Shown: positions 25,203 to 34,306, numbered from the stretch's first letter. The stretch: 64,000 nucleotides of DNA from Motilibacter deserti (GCF_011250635.1 NZ_JAANNP010000002.1:668324-732323); one strand, 5' to 3'. The notes: a model not told the origin generated them from the sequence alone. Numbers and translations are program-made.

Positions 25203-28200
25203 TCAGCCCGCCAGCGCGTCGAGCGCCCGGTAGACCCGCTTCTCCGAGACCGGGTACGCGGTCCGCATCGTCTGCGCGAAGTAGCTGACCCGCAGCTCCT
25301 CGATCATCCAGCGCACGTCACGCAGCTCCTCGGGGACGGGACGGCCGGCGGGGACGGCGGCGAGCGCCTCGGCGTACGCGTCCTGGACCTGCTCGACCTT
25401 GGCCAGCTGGACCAGGTCGCGGCCGGGGTCCTGCGGGAGCTTGTCCAGTCGGCGGCCGATGGCCTGCAGGTAGCGCGCCACGTCGGGCAGCCGTCGGCGG
25501 CCGGTCTCGGTGACGAAGCCGGGGTGGACGAGGGCGGAGAGCTGGGCCCGCATGTCGGCGAGGGAGTGCTGCAGCGTCTGGCTGGTGACCCCCTCGAGCC
25601 GCTTGCCGACGTCGGCGGCAGCGCCGAGGATGCGCTCGACGTCGCCCAGCACCTCCATGACGACCGGGAAGAGGTCGGCCCGCACCGCGTCGCGGAGCTT
25701 CTCGAAGCCGGCCTCGTCCCACGTCGGCCCGCCGTGCTCGGCCATGAGCGAGTCCACCGCGCAGGCGATGCAGTCGTCGAGCAGGGCGGCGACGCTTCCA
25801 TGCGGGTTGGCGCTGAGTGTGAGCTTCGAGGCGTTCGACAGGCCGCGGACGATCGACCGCACCGGGGACGGGATCGTGAGCACGAGCAGCCGCCGGGTGC
25901 CCGCCCACATCGCGGCCGCCTGCTCCGCCTCGTTGCCCAGCAGGCGCACCGCAACCGACTCGCCCTCGTCGACGAGCGCGGGGAACGCCTTGACGCGGTG
26001 GCCGCCCCGCTGCTGCTGCTCGTAGACGCGGGGGAGCGCGCCGACCTCCCAGTCGGTGAGCCCGGCGCGCTCCACGCGGGGCGCCGCCTTGGAGATGGCC
26101 TGCCGCATGCGGCCACCTAGCGTGAGCTTGAGCGCCTCGAGGTCCTTGCCCTCGGCGACCTTCTTCTTGCGCTCGTCCTCCACCCGGAACGTGACCTTGA
26201 GGTGGTCGGGCACCCGGTCCAGGTCGAACGCGTCCGGCGGCACGATGACCCCGGTCATCAGCCGTAGCCGGCGCGCGAGCGCCTCGGTCAGCGGGACGTC
26301 CTGCACAGGGAGGTCGCGCAGCGCGTCCTTGGCGTAGTTCGGGGCCGGCACGAAGCTGGTCCGGATCTGCTTGGGCAGGGCGCGGATCAGCGCGGTGACG
26401 ACGTCCTCGCGCAGGCCGGGGATCTGCCAGTCGAAGCCGGCGGGGGAGACCCGGTTGAGCACCGGCAGGGGTACGTGCACCGTGACGCCGTCGGCCTCGG
26501 TCCCGGGCTCGAACTGGTACGTCAGCGGCAGCACGAGATCGCCCTGCCGCCACACGTCGGGGTAGTCGCCCTCGGAGATGCCGCTCGCCGCCTCGTTGAC
26601 GAGCATGGACTTCTCGAAGCTCAGCAGGTCAGGGGAGTCGCGTCGGGCCTTCTTCCACCAGCTGTCGAAGTGCGCCCCCGACACCACGTGCGGCGGGATG
26701 CGCGCGTCGTAGAAGTCGAAGAGCGTCTCGTCGTCGACGAGGATGTCGCGCCGGCGCGCGCGGTTCTCCAGCTCCTCGACGTCCTCGAGCAGCCGGCGGT
26801 TCTCCTCGAAGAACGCGTGGTGGGTGCGCCAGTCGCCCTCGACGAGCGCGTTGCGGATGAACAGCTCGCGCGACATCGCCGGGTCGATGCGGCCGTAGTT
26901 GACCTTCCGCGCCGCGACCAGCGGCACGCCGTAGAGCGTGACCTTCTCGAACGCCATGACGGCCGCGCGGTCCTTCTCCCAGTGCGGCTCGCTGTAGGTG
27001 CGCTTGACCAGGTGCTGCGCGAGCTTCTCGGCCCACTCGGGCTCGATGCGCGCGTTGACCCGGGCCCAGAGCCGCGTCGTCTCGACGAGCTCGGCCGACA
27101 TCACCCAGCGCGGCGGCTTCTTGAAGAGGCCCGAGCCCGGGAAGACCGCGAACTTCGCGCCGCGCGCTCCGAGGTACTCGTGCTTGTCGGTGTCCTTGAG
27201 CCCGATGTGCGAGAGCAGCCCCGCGAGCAGCGCGGTGTGCACGAAGTCCGGAGCGGCGTCGGTCGCGTTCGCCGTCAGGCCGAGCGACTTGGCGACCTGG
27301 CGCAGCTGCGTGTGGACGTCCTGCCACTCGCGGATGCGCAGGTAGTTGAGGAACTCGTTCTTGCACAACCGGCGGAACTGGCTGGAGGACAGCGCCTTCT
27401 GCTGCTCCTGCAGGTAGTTCCAGAGATTGAGGTACGCCAGGAAGTCCGACGTCGGGTCCGTGAACCGGGCGTGCTTCTCCGTCGCCGCCTGCTGCTTGTC
27501 CACCGGCCGCTCGCGCGGGTCCTGGATCGACAGCGCCGCCGCGATGACGAGGACCTCGCGGACGCAGCCGTTGTTGCCCGCCTCGAGCACCATGCGGCCG
27601 AGCCGGGGATCGACGGGGAGCTGCGCGAGCTGGCGCCCGACGGTCGTGAGCCGCTTCTTCGGGTCCTTCTCGTCCGGGTCCAGCGCGCCGAGCTCCTGCA
27701 GCAGCAGCACGCCGTCCTTGACGTTGCGGGCGTCCGGCGGGTCGACGAACGGGAAGGCCGCGATGTCGCCCAGGCCGAGCGCCGTCATCTGCAGGATGAC
27801 CGAAGCAAGATTCGTGCGAAGGATCTCAGGGTCCGTGAACTCCGGGCGGGACAGGAAGTCGTCCTCGGAGTAGAGCCGGATGCAGATGCCCTCGGACACA
27901 CGGCCGCAGCGGCCCTTGCGCTGGTTCGCGGACGCCTGCGAGACCGGCTCGATCGGCAGCCGCTGCACCTTGGTGCGGAAGCTGTAGCGGGAGACGCGTG
28001 CGGTGCCGGGGTCCACGACGTACTTGATCCCGGGGACGGTGAGCGACGTCTCGGCGACGTTGGTCGCCAGCACCACACGCCGGCCGGGGTGCGGCGCGAA
28101 CACCCGGTGCTGCTCCGCCGCGGACAGCCGGGCGTACAACGGCAGGATCTCGACGTCCGGCAGCGCCTTGGCCAGGGCGTCCGCGGTGTCGCGGATCTCG

Positions 28201-29129
28201 CGCTCGCCGCTGAGGAAGACGAGGATGTCGCCCGGCCCCTCGAGGCACAGCTCCTCGACCGCGTCCTGGATCGCAGCGACCTGGTCGCGCGGCTCGGCGG
28301 CCGCAGCGTCCCCGTCGTCGCCGTCGTCCCCGCCGTCCACGAGCGGCCGGTAGCGCACCTCGACCGGGTAGGTACGGCCGGACACCTCGACGACCGGCGC
28401 GTCGCCGAAGTGGCGGGAGAACCGCTCGACCTCGATCGTCGCGGACGTGATGACGAGCTTGAGGTCGGGGCGCCGCTGCAGCAGCTGCTTGAGGTAGCCG
28501 AGCAGGAAGTCGATGTTGAGGCTCCGCTCGTGGGCCTCGTCGATGATGATCGTGTCGTACTCGTTGAGGAAGCGGTCGTTCTGCATCTCCGCGAGGAGGA
28601 TGCCGTCGGTCATGACCTTGACGAAGGTGTCCTCGCCGACCGAGTCGTTGAACCGGACCTTGTAGCCGACCGCCTCGCCCAGCTCGCTGCCGAGCTCCTC
28701 GGCGACGCGCTCGGCGACCGAGCGGGCGGCCAGCCGGCGCGGCTGGGTGTGGCCGATGCGGCCGCGGACACCGCGCCCGAGCTCGAGGCAGATCTTGGGC
28801 AGCTGCGTCGTCTTGCCCGAGCCGGTCTCGCCCGCGACGACCACGACCTGGGAGTCGCGCAGCGCCTCGAGGATGTCGTCCTTGCGCCGGCTGACCGGCA
28901 GCTCCTCCGGGTAGCGCAGCTGCGGCACCTTCGCCCGGCGCTCCTCCAGCCGGGCATGGGCGGCGTCGACGTCGGCGGAGATCTCCTGCAGCACGGCCTG
29001 GCGCGCGGCCTCGTCACGGATGCGGCGAGCGCCCTGGATCCGCCGTGACAGCCGCCGCTCGTCGCGCAGCGTCACGTCGGCCAGGCGCTCCTGCAGCTCG
29101 GCCAGTCGGCCGGTGACGCTCGTTCCCAT
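25203..29129 (-). CDS. hrpA: ATP-dependent RNA helicase HrpA (DEAH family)
   Basis: This 1308-residue protein matches full-length HrpA. Motif I GETGSGKTTQLPK is near residue 100, DEAH in IIIDEAHERSLN near 198, SATIEVERF is motif III, and QRKGRCGRVSEGICIRLYSEDDF is motif VI. It then has the helicase-associated, OB-fold and DUF3418-type C-terminal regions. The N-terminal helical segment (1-80) is family-like. E. coli HrpA has recently been linked to splitting stalled or collided ribosomes. ATG 29129 has GGAGG five bases upstream. It stands alone at the head of a minus-strand run leading to HNH, rtcB and MOSC genes. Confidence 0.96.
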   Translation of the reverse strand: MGTSVTGRLAELQERLADVTLRDERRLSRRIQGARRIRDEAARQAVLQEISADVDAAHARLEERRAKVPQLRYPEELPVSRRKDDILEALRDSQVVVVAGETGSGKTTQLPKICLELGRGVRGRIGHTQPRRLAARSVAERVAEELGSELGEAVGYKVRFNDSVGEDTFVKVMTDGILLAEMQNDRFLNEYDTIIIDEAHERSLNIDFLLGYLKQLLQRRPDLKLVITSATIEVERFSRHFGDAPVVEVSGRTYPVEVRYRPLVDGGDDGDDGDAAAAEPRDQVAAIQDAVEELCLEGPGDILVFLSGEREIRDTADALAKALPDVEILPLYARLSAAEQHRVFAPHPGRRVVLATNVAETSLTVPGIKYVVDPGTARVSRYSFRTKVQRLPIEPVSQASANQRKGRCGRVSEGICIRLYSEDDFLSRPEFTDPEILRTNLASVILQMTALGLGDIAAFPFVDPPDARNVKDGVLLLQELGALDPDEKDPKKRLTTVGRQLAQLPVDPRLGRMVLEAGNNGCVREVLVIAAALSIQDPRERPVDKQQAATEKHARFTDPTSDFLAYLNLWNYLQEQQKALSSSQFRRLCKNEFLNYLRIREWQDVHTQLRQVAKSLGLTANATDAAPDFVHTALLAGLLSHIGLKDTDKHEYLGARGAKFAVFPGSGLFKKPPRWVMSAELVETTRLWARVNARIEPEWAEKLAQHLVKRTYSEPHWEKDRAAVMAFEKVTLYGVPLVAARKVNYGRIDPAMSRELFIRNALVEGDWRTHHAFFEENRRLLEDVEELENRARRRDILVDDETLFDFYDARIPPHVVSGAHFDSWWKKARRDSPDLLSFEKSMLVNEAASGISEGDYPDVWRQGDLVLPLTYQFEPGTEADGVTVHVPLPVLNRVSPAGFDWQIPGLREDVVTALIRALPKQIRTSFVPAPNYAKDALRDLPVQDVPLTEALARRLRLMTGVIVPPDAFDLDRVPDHLKVTFRVEDERKKKVAEGKDLEALKLTLGGRMRQAISKAAPRVERAGLTDWEVGALPRVYEQQQRGGHRVKAFPALVDEGESVAVRLLGNEAEQAAAMWAGTRRLLVLTIPSPVRSIVRGLSNASKLTLSANPHGSVAALLDDCIACAVDSLMAEHGGPTWDEAGFEKLRDAVRADLFPVVMEVLGDVERILGAAADVGKRLEGVTSQTLQHSLADMRAQLSALVHPGFVTETGRRRLPDVARYLQAIGRRLDKLPQDPGRDLVQLAKVEQVQDAYAEALAAVPAGRPVPEELRDVRWMIEELRVSYFAQTMRTAYPVSEKRVYRALDALAG

Positions 29130-29231
29130 ACCGCCTCCAGCCTAGGCGGCTCCGCGAGGAGACGTCGTCGGGATATGCGTCGGGCGGATGTGCCGCTGCC
29201 CGGCCACGCCCGGGCAGCCGCGCGGGGGCGG

Positions 29232-30311
29232 CTACGGCTTCGGGCGGGGGACCCGCAGCCGGGGCGCCCGCGGCCGGGCCACGACGTCGGACCAGATCGC
29301 GGAGTACGCCGCCGCCATCGCGTCCGCCGTGAGGCCCGCGAGCGCGCGCTCGCGCCCCGCCTTGCCCAGCCGGTCGCGCAGACCGACGTCGTCGCGCAGC
29401 GCGCGCAGCGCTCCGGCCAGCGCGTCGACGTCGTCGCGCGGCACGACCAGGCCGGTCCGGCCGTCCAGCACCGCCTCCGGCACGCCCCCGACCGCGGTGG
29501 CGACGACCGGCAGCCCGGCGAGCATCGCCTCGACGATCGAGAGCGGGAAGCCCTCGGCCCGGCTGGGCAGGCAGAAGACGTCGAAGCCGGCCAGCGCGTC
29601 GCGCGAGCGCTCCGACCAGCCCGGCAGCCGCACCCGGCCCTGCAGGCCGAGCTCGCCGGCGAGGGCCTCGAGCCGCTCCCGCTCCGCCCCCTCGCCCACG
29701 ACCTCGACGTCCACGCCCTCGACGCGGGCCGCGGCGCGCAGCAGCACGTCGTACGCCTTCTGCCCGTCGAGCCGGCCCAGGCTCCCGACCACGAGCCGCT
29801 CGCGCGGCGCCCGCGCGGGCAGCTCGACGTCCGGCACGCCGTTGGGGACCGAGCGCACGCTGCCCCGGCCCAGCGCGTAGAAGTCCTCCATGCGCCGGGC
29901 GCTGCCCTCGCCGACCGCGACGTGCGCGTCGGCCCGGAGCAGCAGCGCGCGGGTGCGCGCCCACTCCGGCAGCGCGGTCGTACGCAGCGGGAGCTGCTGG
30001 ACGACCACGGTCCGCAGCCCCGGGAGCGCGTGCGCCGCCGTGAGCGCGGGCGCCCCGGCCCACGGCACGCTGAGGTTCGCGTGGAGCACGTCGGGGCGCA
30101 CCGCGCGCAACAGCCGCAGGTGGTCGCGGAACCCCGCGCCGACGACATGGGTTGGCGTTCCCGGCCGGCGGGCCGCCACCCACTCGACGACCTCGGCGCC
30201 GGGCCCGGCGACGGCGAGGTCGAGCGTGTCGGGAGCGGCGGCGAGCAGGTTGCCCAGGCTGATCTCGGCGCCCCCGCGGCCAAGGCCGTCGGTGTAGAGC
30301 AGGACGCGCAC
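29232..30311 (-). CDS. Glycosyltransferase, GT4 family
   Basis: The 359-residue GT-B enzyme opens with MRVLLYTDGLGRGGAEISLGNLL, the acceptor-side glycine loop, and its second half has VGSLGRLDGQKAYDVLL, followed by PSRAEGFPLSIVEAMLAGLPVVATAVGGVPE, the GT4 donor-binding EGFPLSIVEA motif with the E-x7-E pair. It probably transfers a sugar from an NDP-sugar in cell-envelope or small-molecule glycosylation. GTG 30311 lies eight bases after the PAC2 gene stop on the same strand, so the two are coupled. Without a polysaccharide cluster the acceptor is unknown. Confidence 0.92.
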   Translation of the reverse strand: MRVLLYTDGLGRGGAEISLGNLLAAAPDTLDLAVAGPGAEVVEWVAARRPGTPTHVVGAGFRDHLRLLRAVRPDVLHANLSVPWAGAPALTAAHALPGLRTVVVQQLPLRTTALPEWARTRALLLRADAHVAVGEGSARRMEDFYALGRGSVRSVPNGVPDVELPARAPRERLVVGSLGRLDGQKAYDVLLRAAARVEGVDVEVVGEGAERERLEALAGELGLQGRVRLPGWSERSRDALAGFDVFCLPSRAEGFPLSIVEAMLAGLPVVATAVGGVPEAVLDGRTGLVVPRDDVDALAGALRALRDDVGLRDRLGKAGRERALAGLTADAMAAAYSAIWSDVVARPRAPRLRVPRPKP

Positions 30312-30319
30312 CCGTGCCG

Positions 30320-31240
30320 TCAGCTCTCGGGCCGGTCGCGCCGGGCCTGCTCGGCGAGGAAGCGCTCGAGCTCGGCGCCGAGCTCGTCACCGCTCGGCAG
30401 GTCGGCGACGTCCGCCGCGAGCGGGGTGTCCCCACGGCGTGCCGCGAGGAACGCGTCGTACTGCTGCTCCAGCCGCGACACCACGGCGCTCACCTCGGTA
30501 GACCCCTCCACCTCGGCGTCGATCCGCGTGCGCACCTCGCGCGCCGACTGCTCCAAGGCGTCGGTGGGCAACGACAGCTTCGTGAGGTCCTGCAGGGCCT
30601 GCACCAGCCGGACCGCGGCGGAGGGGTACTCGGCCTGCGCGAGGTACTGCGGCACGTGCACGGCGAAGCCGGCCGTGTCGAGGCCGGACTGGGCGAGCCG
30701 GAACTCCAGGACGTGCCCGATGCTCCCGGGGACGGTGACGTCCTCGAACCAGGCCGGGTACGCCGCCACGAGCTCGCGCCGCGAGGCGTGGGCGGTCACG
30801 CCGACCGGCCGCGTGTGCGGCACGCCCATCGGGATCGAGTCGAGGCCGACGACGAGCCGGACCCCGAGCCGCTCGACGAGCAGCGAGATCGCCGCGGTGA
30901 AGCGCTCCCACTGGGTGTCGGGCTCCGGCCCGGCGAGCAGGAGGTACGGCGCGCCCTCCGCGTCGGCCAGCACCTGCAGCTCCAGCGTGGGGACCTCGCA
31001 CGACGCCCAGTGGTCGCGGGCGAAGGTCATGACCGGGCGCCGGGCGCGGTAGTCGAGCAGCGGGTCGACGTCGAAGGACGCCACCGTCCGCGGCCCGCCC
31101 ACCGCACGCAGGTGCTCGCGGGTCAGCCGGACGCCGGCGCCGGCGTCGAGGAAGCCGTCGAGGGCGCACACGAGCACCAGCCCGGCCGGCAGCCCCTCCG
31201 CCGCCGGCGTCAGCTCGAAGAGCTCCTGCGGGTCCAGCAC
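30320..31240 (-). CDS. PAC2 family protein (proteasome assembly chaperone-like)
   Basis: The 306-residue protein begins LDPQELFELTPAAEGLPAGLVLVCALDGFLDAGAG and contains LLDYRARRPVMTF, PYLLLAGPEPDTQWERF and LDSIPMGVPHTRP, all typical of actinobacterial PAC2 proteins. PAC2 folds resemble nucleoside phosphorylases and include eukaryotic proteasome chaperones; the bacterial role is unproven. GTG 31240 has GGAGGAGG nine bases upstream. It is followed closely by the glycosyltransferase gene and is divergent from the large secreted protein gene. Confidence 0.9.
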   Translation of the reverse strand: MLDPQELFELTPAAEGLPAGLVLVCALDGFLDAGAGVRLTREHLRAVGGPRTVASFDVDPLLDYRARRPVMTFARDHWASCEVPTLELQVLADAEGAPYLLLAGPEPDTQWERFTAAISLLVERLGVRLVVGLDSIPMGVPHTRPVGVTAHASRRELVAAYPAWFEDVTVPGSIGHVLEFRLAQSGLDTAGFAVHVPQYLAQAEYPSAAVRLVQALQDLTKLSLPTDALEQSAREVRTRIDAEVEGSTEVSAVVSRLEQQYDAFLAARRGDTPLAADVADLPSGDELGAELERFLAEQARRDRPES

Positions 31241-31615
31241 GCTGCTGCGCCTCCTCCGTGCCCGGGGCCTGCCGGCCCGCGGGAAACCGTCCTGTCGACA
31301 CCGTCCCACACCCCGCCGGCGGCTCCACCGAGCCTCCCGGGTGCGGTCCGGCCGCACGTCCTTCGTGTCCCCCTCGCCCGTGCAAGCTGCGAGGCCGGGC
31401 GCCCATTCCCGCCCCCACGCGGGCCCCGTCCCGGCCGTCGTCAGGGTCGCGTGCGTCCTGTCCCGGCCACGCCATCCCTGCCCGATGTGCCCGGCGAGTC
31501 CACTCTTGTGGCAGCGAGTCCGACGGAATACGTGTCCCGGCCCGGGGACAAGACGCTAGATTTGCGGATGCGAGCCGCCGGCTCGTCAGCGCGGCGACCC
31601 CGAAAAGGTGACGGC
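31241..31615. promoter_or_regulatory. Divergent intergenic region with palindromic operator
   Basis: The 375-bp gap carries a palindrome TGTCCC-N6-GGGACA at 31533-31550, immediately followed by TAGATT at 31557-31562, a TANNNT -10 box for the secreted-protein gene (leader about 45 bases). The palindrome therefore sits on the -35 region and could be a repressor or activator site. I find no known riboswitch in it. Confidence 0.55.
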
Positions 31616-33406
31616 GTGGCGTTACATCGCGGCAGGACAGCCAGCGCTGTGCCGCCGTGTGCCGTCCTCGCCCACGCTGGCCGCGCCTTCCGAGGCGCCC
31701 GTCCCGGCCTCCCTACGCCGTCCGCCGCGCCGGTCGTCCCGCCGCCCGCCTCTCTGCTCGTCGGGGCTCTCGCCCGGCTCGCCCTTCTCGTCCTCGCCCT
31801 CGGCGGGGCCTGGCTGCTGGGCACGGGCAGCGCCTCGGCAGAGTCCTCGAGCGCGTCCGCGAGCGCATCGGCGGGCGCCTCCTCGAGCGGTACGGCCGTC
31901 GCGACGCTGAGCGCGGCCACGTCCGCGGCGTCGGAGTCCGCAGCGGCTGAGTCCTCCGCCGCATCCGAGTCCGAGGCGGCGGCCGAGGAGTCCTCCGGCT
32001 CCAGCTCCGGCTCGAAGGGGTCTTCCGGGTCATCGGGGTCTTCCGGGTCTTCCGCGTCCTCGAGCGCCGCGGGCGACGGCGGCTCCGCCGCCGAAGAGCC
32101 CACCCCGTCGGGATCGGGGTCAGGCGCCGGCACGTCGACGCCGCGGCCGACCCAACCGCCCGCCTCGCCGCCGGCGGGCACGCCTGCGCCCGCGGCGTCC
32201 GAGCCGGCGCGCCCGGCGCCCGCGGCGAGCCCCGCGGCTTCGGCGGAGCCCAGTGGCGGGTCGGCTCCGTCCGGTTCCGGCTCGGCGGGCTCTGGCTCGG
32301 CCAGCTCCGGCTCGAGCGCGGGCTCCGGGTCGGCCAGCTCCGGCTCCAGCGCGGTCTCCGGGTCGGCAGGCTCTGGCTCGAGCGCAGGCGCAGGCGCCGG
32401 CGCGGCGCCGGACCCGTCCACGTCCGCGGCACCCGCCCCCAAGCCGTCCGCCGGTACCGGCTCGGCGGGGGCTGGCTCCGCCGGCGCGGGCACGGCGGGA
32501 GCGGGCTCCGCCGGTGCGGGCTCGGGCGGTGGCACGGCTCCTGCCACTCCGGCCAAGACCCCCGCCCCCGCCGCCGGTGCGACGAAGGCGTCCGACACCG
32601 CGCCGCGCGCAGCGGAGGCGAAGGCGGCCGAGCGGCCGTCCACGGAGAGCGCCGACTCCCGCAAGCCGCTGACCGCAACGCTGCCGGCGGCGACCGACAC
32701 CGCGGCCGCGACGACCACGACCACGGCCACGGCCCCTACGTCCGGCGCGTCGTCGGCCGGCGCCACCGCCACCACCGGGACGGCCGGGACGGCGGCCGCG
32801 ACTGGCCTCGCGCCGGGCACCGTCTCCCCGACGGGCTCGTCGGCCGCCAAGAAGGACGCCGCCGCGGCTCCGCAGCCCCGGCAGGTCGGCATCGTGGAGC
32901 CGCACTCATCCTCGCCGACCCCGTCCGGGCCGGGGGTGGAGAACGTCGAGCCCTGCGACCCGGCCGTCGGCGGACAGACCCTGTCGAGACCGGACGCGTC
33001 CCAGCCCCCGACCCTGGCCCGCCCCGGCGCCAGGCCGTCGCGGGCCTCACCGGCGCCCGATCCGCCCGCCCCCAAGGCGTCCGCACGCCTGCTCGACCTA
33101 CCCGACGACGCCGGCCGCCCCAGCGCGCCGCTGGCACCGCTCGGCTCGTCCACCCCCACCGCCCCGACACCGGCGACGCCCGCACCGCCCGCTCCGGCCG
33201 GCCCGCCCGGCGTCTCCGCGTCCGGCGGCTCGGCAGGCTGCTCGGGCGCCGGTGGCGGCAGCTACGGCAACTGGGGCGCGACGCCCGCGGTCCTGCAGGG
33301 CGACGTCGTCGTCATCGAGCCCTCGGCCGTCTCCGCCCGCCGCCTATCGGCGGCCTCCGTGCGGCTTCCCCGCTACGCCGTCACCCCCTCGGTCCCACCC
33401 GCTTAA
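31616..33406 (+). CDS. Large Ser/Ala/Pro-rich secreted protein
   Basis: The 596-residue protein has an N-terminal signal or anchor (SLLVGALARLALLVLALGGAWLLG near residue 45, then ASAES as a likely cleavage site). Almost all the rest is low complexity: Ser/Ala/Glu runs to about 150, then Gly/Ser repeats of the SGSASSGSSAG type (near 225-265), Ala/Thr/Pro runs, and a short Cys-containing SAGCSGAGGGSYGNW before the end. No enzymatic domain, sortase motif or cell-wall-binding repeat is seen. GTG 31616 has AAAAGG about eight bases upstream. It is probably an extended, possibly glycosylated surface protein; the function is unknown. Confidence 0.7.
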   Translation: MALHRGRTASAVPPCAVLAHAGRAFRGARPGLPTPSAAPVVPPPASLLVGALARLALLVLALGGAWLLGTGSASAESSSASASASAGASSSGTAVATLSAATSAASESAAAESSAASESEAAAEESSGSSSGSKGSSGSSGSSGSSASSSAAGDGGSAAEEPTPSGSGSGAGTSTPRPTQPPASPPAGTPAPAASEPARPAPAASPAASAEPSGGSAPSGSGSAGSGSASSGSSAGSGSASSGSSAVSGSAGSGSSAGAGAGAAPDPSTSAAPAPKPSAGTGSAGAGSAGAGTAGAGSAGAGSGGGTAPATPAKTPAPAAGATKASDTAPRAAEAKAAERPSTESADSRKPLTATLPAATDTAAATTTTTATAPTSGASSAGATATTGTAGTAAATGLAPGTVSPTGSSAAKKDAAAAPQPRQVGIVEPHSSSPTPSGPGVENVEPCDPAVGGQTLSRPDASQPPTLARPGARPSRASPAPDPPAPKASARLLDLPDDAGRPSAPLAPLGSSTPTAPTPATPAPPAPAGPPGVSASGGSAGCSGAGGGSYGNWGATPAVLQGDVVVIEPSAVSARRLSAASVRLPRYAVTPSVPPA

Positions 33407-33430
33407 GCCGGCCCTCCCGCCGCAGCCGCG

Positions 33431-33456
33431 ACGGCTCGCTCATATCTGAGCGCCGT
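33431..33456 (+). terminator. Terminator hairpin after secreted-protein gene
   Basis: CGCTCA pairs with TGAGCG around a TATC loop, and ACGG with CCGT outside it, with two unpaired bases on the left arm. It lies 25 bases past the stop at 33406. Confidence 0.6.
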
Positions 33457-33492
33457 CCCGGCCCGTCTCTGGACCCTCGGGAGGGCAGTTCG

Positions 33493-33710
33493 ATGATCGA
33501 TTGGAAGAAGCGGGCGCCGCGGGCGCTCCCCTTCGTCAACCCCGGCGCCGTGCGCGGCATCCTTCCGCTCGAGCGGAAGCCGGCCGATGCCGCGGCTCCG
33601 GATGGCCGTGGGCCGGTCTCGGCCCTCCCTGCCCGGTGGGCGGCCTCCCGCCCCTGGCCGCCGGCCAGGACCCGGGCGGCACCACCTGGGGCAGTCGCGA
33701 GATCCGCACC
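33493..33710 (+). other. Candidate N-terminal part of the anti-sigma-type gene, other frame
   Basis: ATG 33493 has GGGAGGG eight bases upstream and begins MIDWKKRAPRALPFVN with strongly G/C third positions for about 45 codons. Around 33610-33635 this bias moves into the frame of the downstream ATP-binding protein, whose codons are then G/C-ending right up to its ATG at 33711. This suggests one gene starting at 33493 and broken by a missing base. Otherwise 33493 starts an overlapping short ORF. Confidence 0.45.
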
Positions 33711-34067
33711 ATGCGGGTGCTCGCGACGCTCCACGCCCCGGCCCAGGCCCGCCAGCGCGTCGACGCCGCGCTGGTCGAGTGGGGGTACGACGCCCGCCGC
33801 CGCGCGGACGTCGTGCTCGTGGTGAGCGAGCTCGTCAGCGACGCCGTGAGGTACCCGCTGGCCGGCCACATCGACGTACGGCTCGACTGGCACAGGGGAG
33901 CAGTCGAGCTGACGGTCACCGATGCGTGCCCGGCCCCACCGCTGTGCACCGAGCAGCGCAACGGTGGCGGGATGCTCGCGCGAGTCGTGCTCGACGAGTG
34001 CAGCGCGCGCTGGTCCTGGTCGGTGTCGCCCCTCGGGCGCACCGTCTCGGCCTCCTTCGCGTGCTGA
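33711..34067 (+). CDS. ATP-binding protein, anti-sigma regulatory (HATPase_c_2) type
   Basis: The 118-residue product from ATG 33711 has the GHKL/anti-sigma outline: DVVLVVSELVSDAVRY is the N-box helix (Asn replaced by Asp in SDAVR), VELTVTDACPAP is the G1 strand, where DxGxG is degenerate, and GGGMLARVVLDECSARWSWS is the G2 loop. Single-domain proteins of this kind (RsbW-like) inhibit or phosphorylate partners in Streptomyces and its relatives. No Shine-Dalgarno precedes 33711; coding bias continues upstream in the same frame to about 33630, so the true N-terminus may be 33493 via a frameshift. Confidence 0.75.
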   Translation: MRVLATLHAPAQARQRVDAALVEWGYDARRRADVVLVVSELVSDAVRYPLAGHIDVRLDWHRGAVELTVTDACPAPPLCTEQRNGGGMLARVVLDECSARWSWSVSPLGRTVSASFAC

Positions 34068-34148
34068 GGCCGGCGTCCGGCACGCCGGGAGGGGACGTGC
34101 CGGGCGTCGGAGGGGCTGCGGGCCGCGAGGGCCGCAGCTCGGACAACC

Positions 34149-34208
34149 GCAGGGCGTGCACGCAGCGGTCCGGGCACCGGTGCCCGGACCGCGAGGTGCA
34201 CGCCCTGC
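34149..34208. terminator. 60-bp near-perfect hairpin
   Basis: Outer arms GCAGGGCGTGCAC and GTGCACGCCCTGC (34149-34161, 34196-34208) flank, after a 3x3 internal loop, a fully self-complementary 28-bp core at 34165-34192 (14-base arms, no loop). It follows the anti-sigma-type gene by about 80 bases and likely ends its transcript. The rest of the 303-bp gap holds only the regulatory elements upstream of the binding-protein gene. Confidence 0.7.
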
Positions 34209-34271
34209 CGGTGGCGCGGGGACGTGACGTGCCGTCGCGGCCCGCCGAGAGATGGAATCGTTACTGACTTC

Positions 34272-34306
34272 GCAAGGACCCGCGCTTGCCGGTCCCTGCA
34301 GGGGAC
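34272..34306 (+). promoter_or_regulatory. Inverted repeats upstream of ABC importer operon
   Basis: GCAAG-N8-CTTGC lies at 34272-34289 and GTCCC-N5-GGGAC, containing CCCTGCAGGG, at 34292-34306. They are about 65-100 bases before the binding-protein ATG. Carbohydrate importers are often under LacI-type repressors that read such palindromes; no regulator gene is adjacent. Confidence 0.45.

Noticed and set aside
26475-29048. 857-codon plus-strand frame opposite hrpA
   Set aside because: Antisense to a well-recognised helicase; composition is a typical shadow.
31241-31615. Possible cyclic-di-AMP riboswitch before a secreted-protein gene
   Set aside because: The conserved core sequences of that riboswitch are not found; a palindrome plus -10 box explains the region better.
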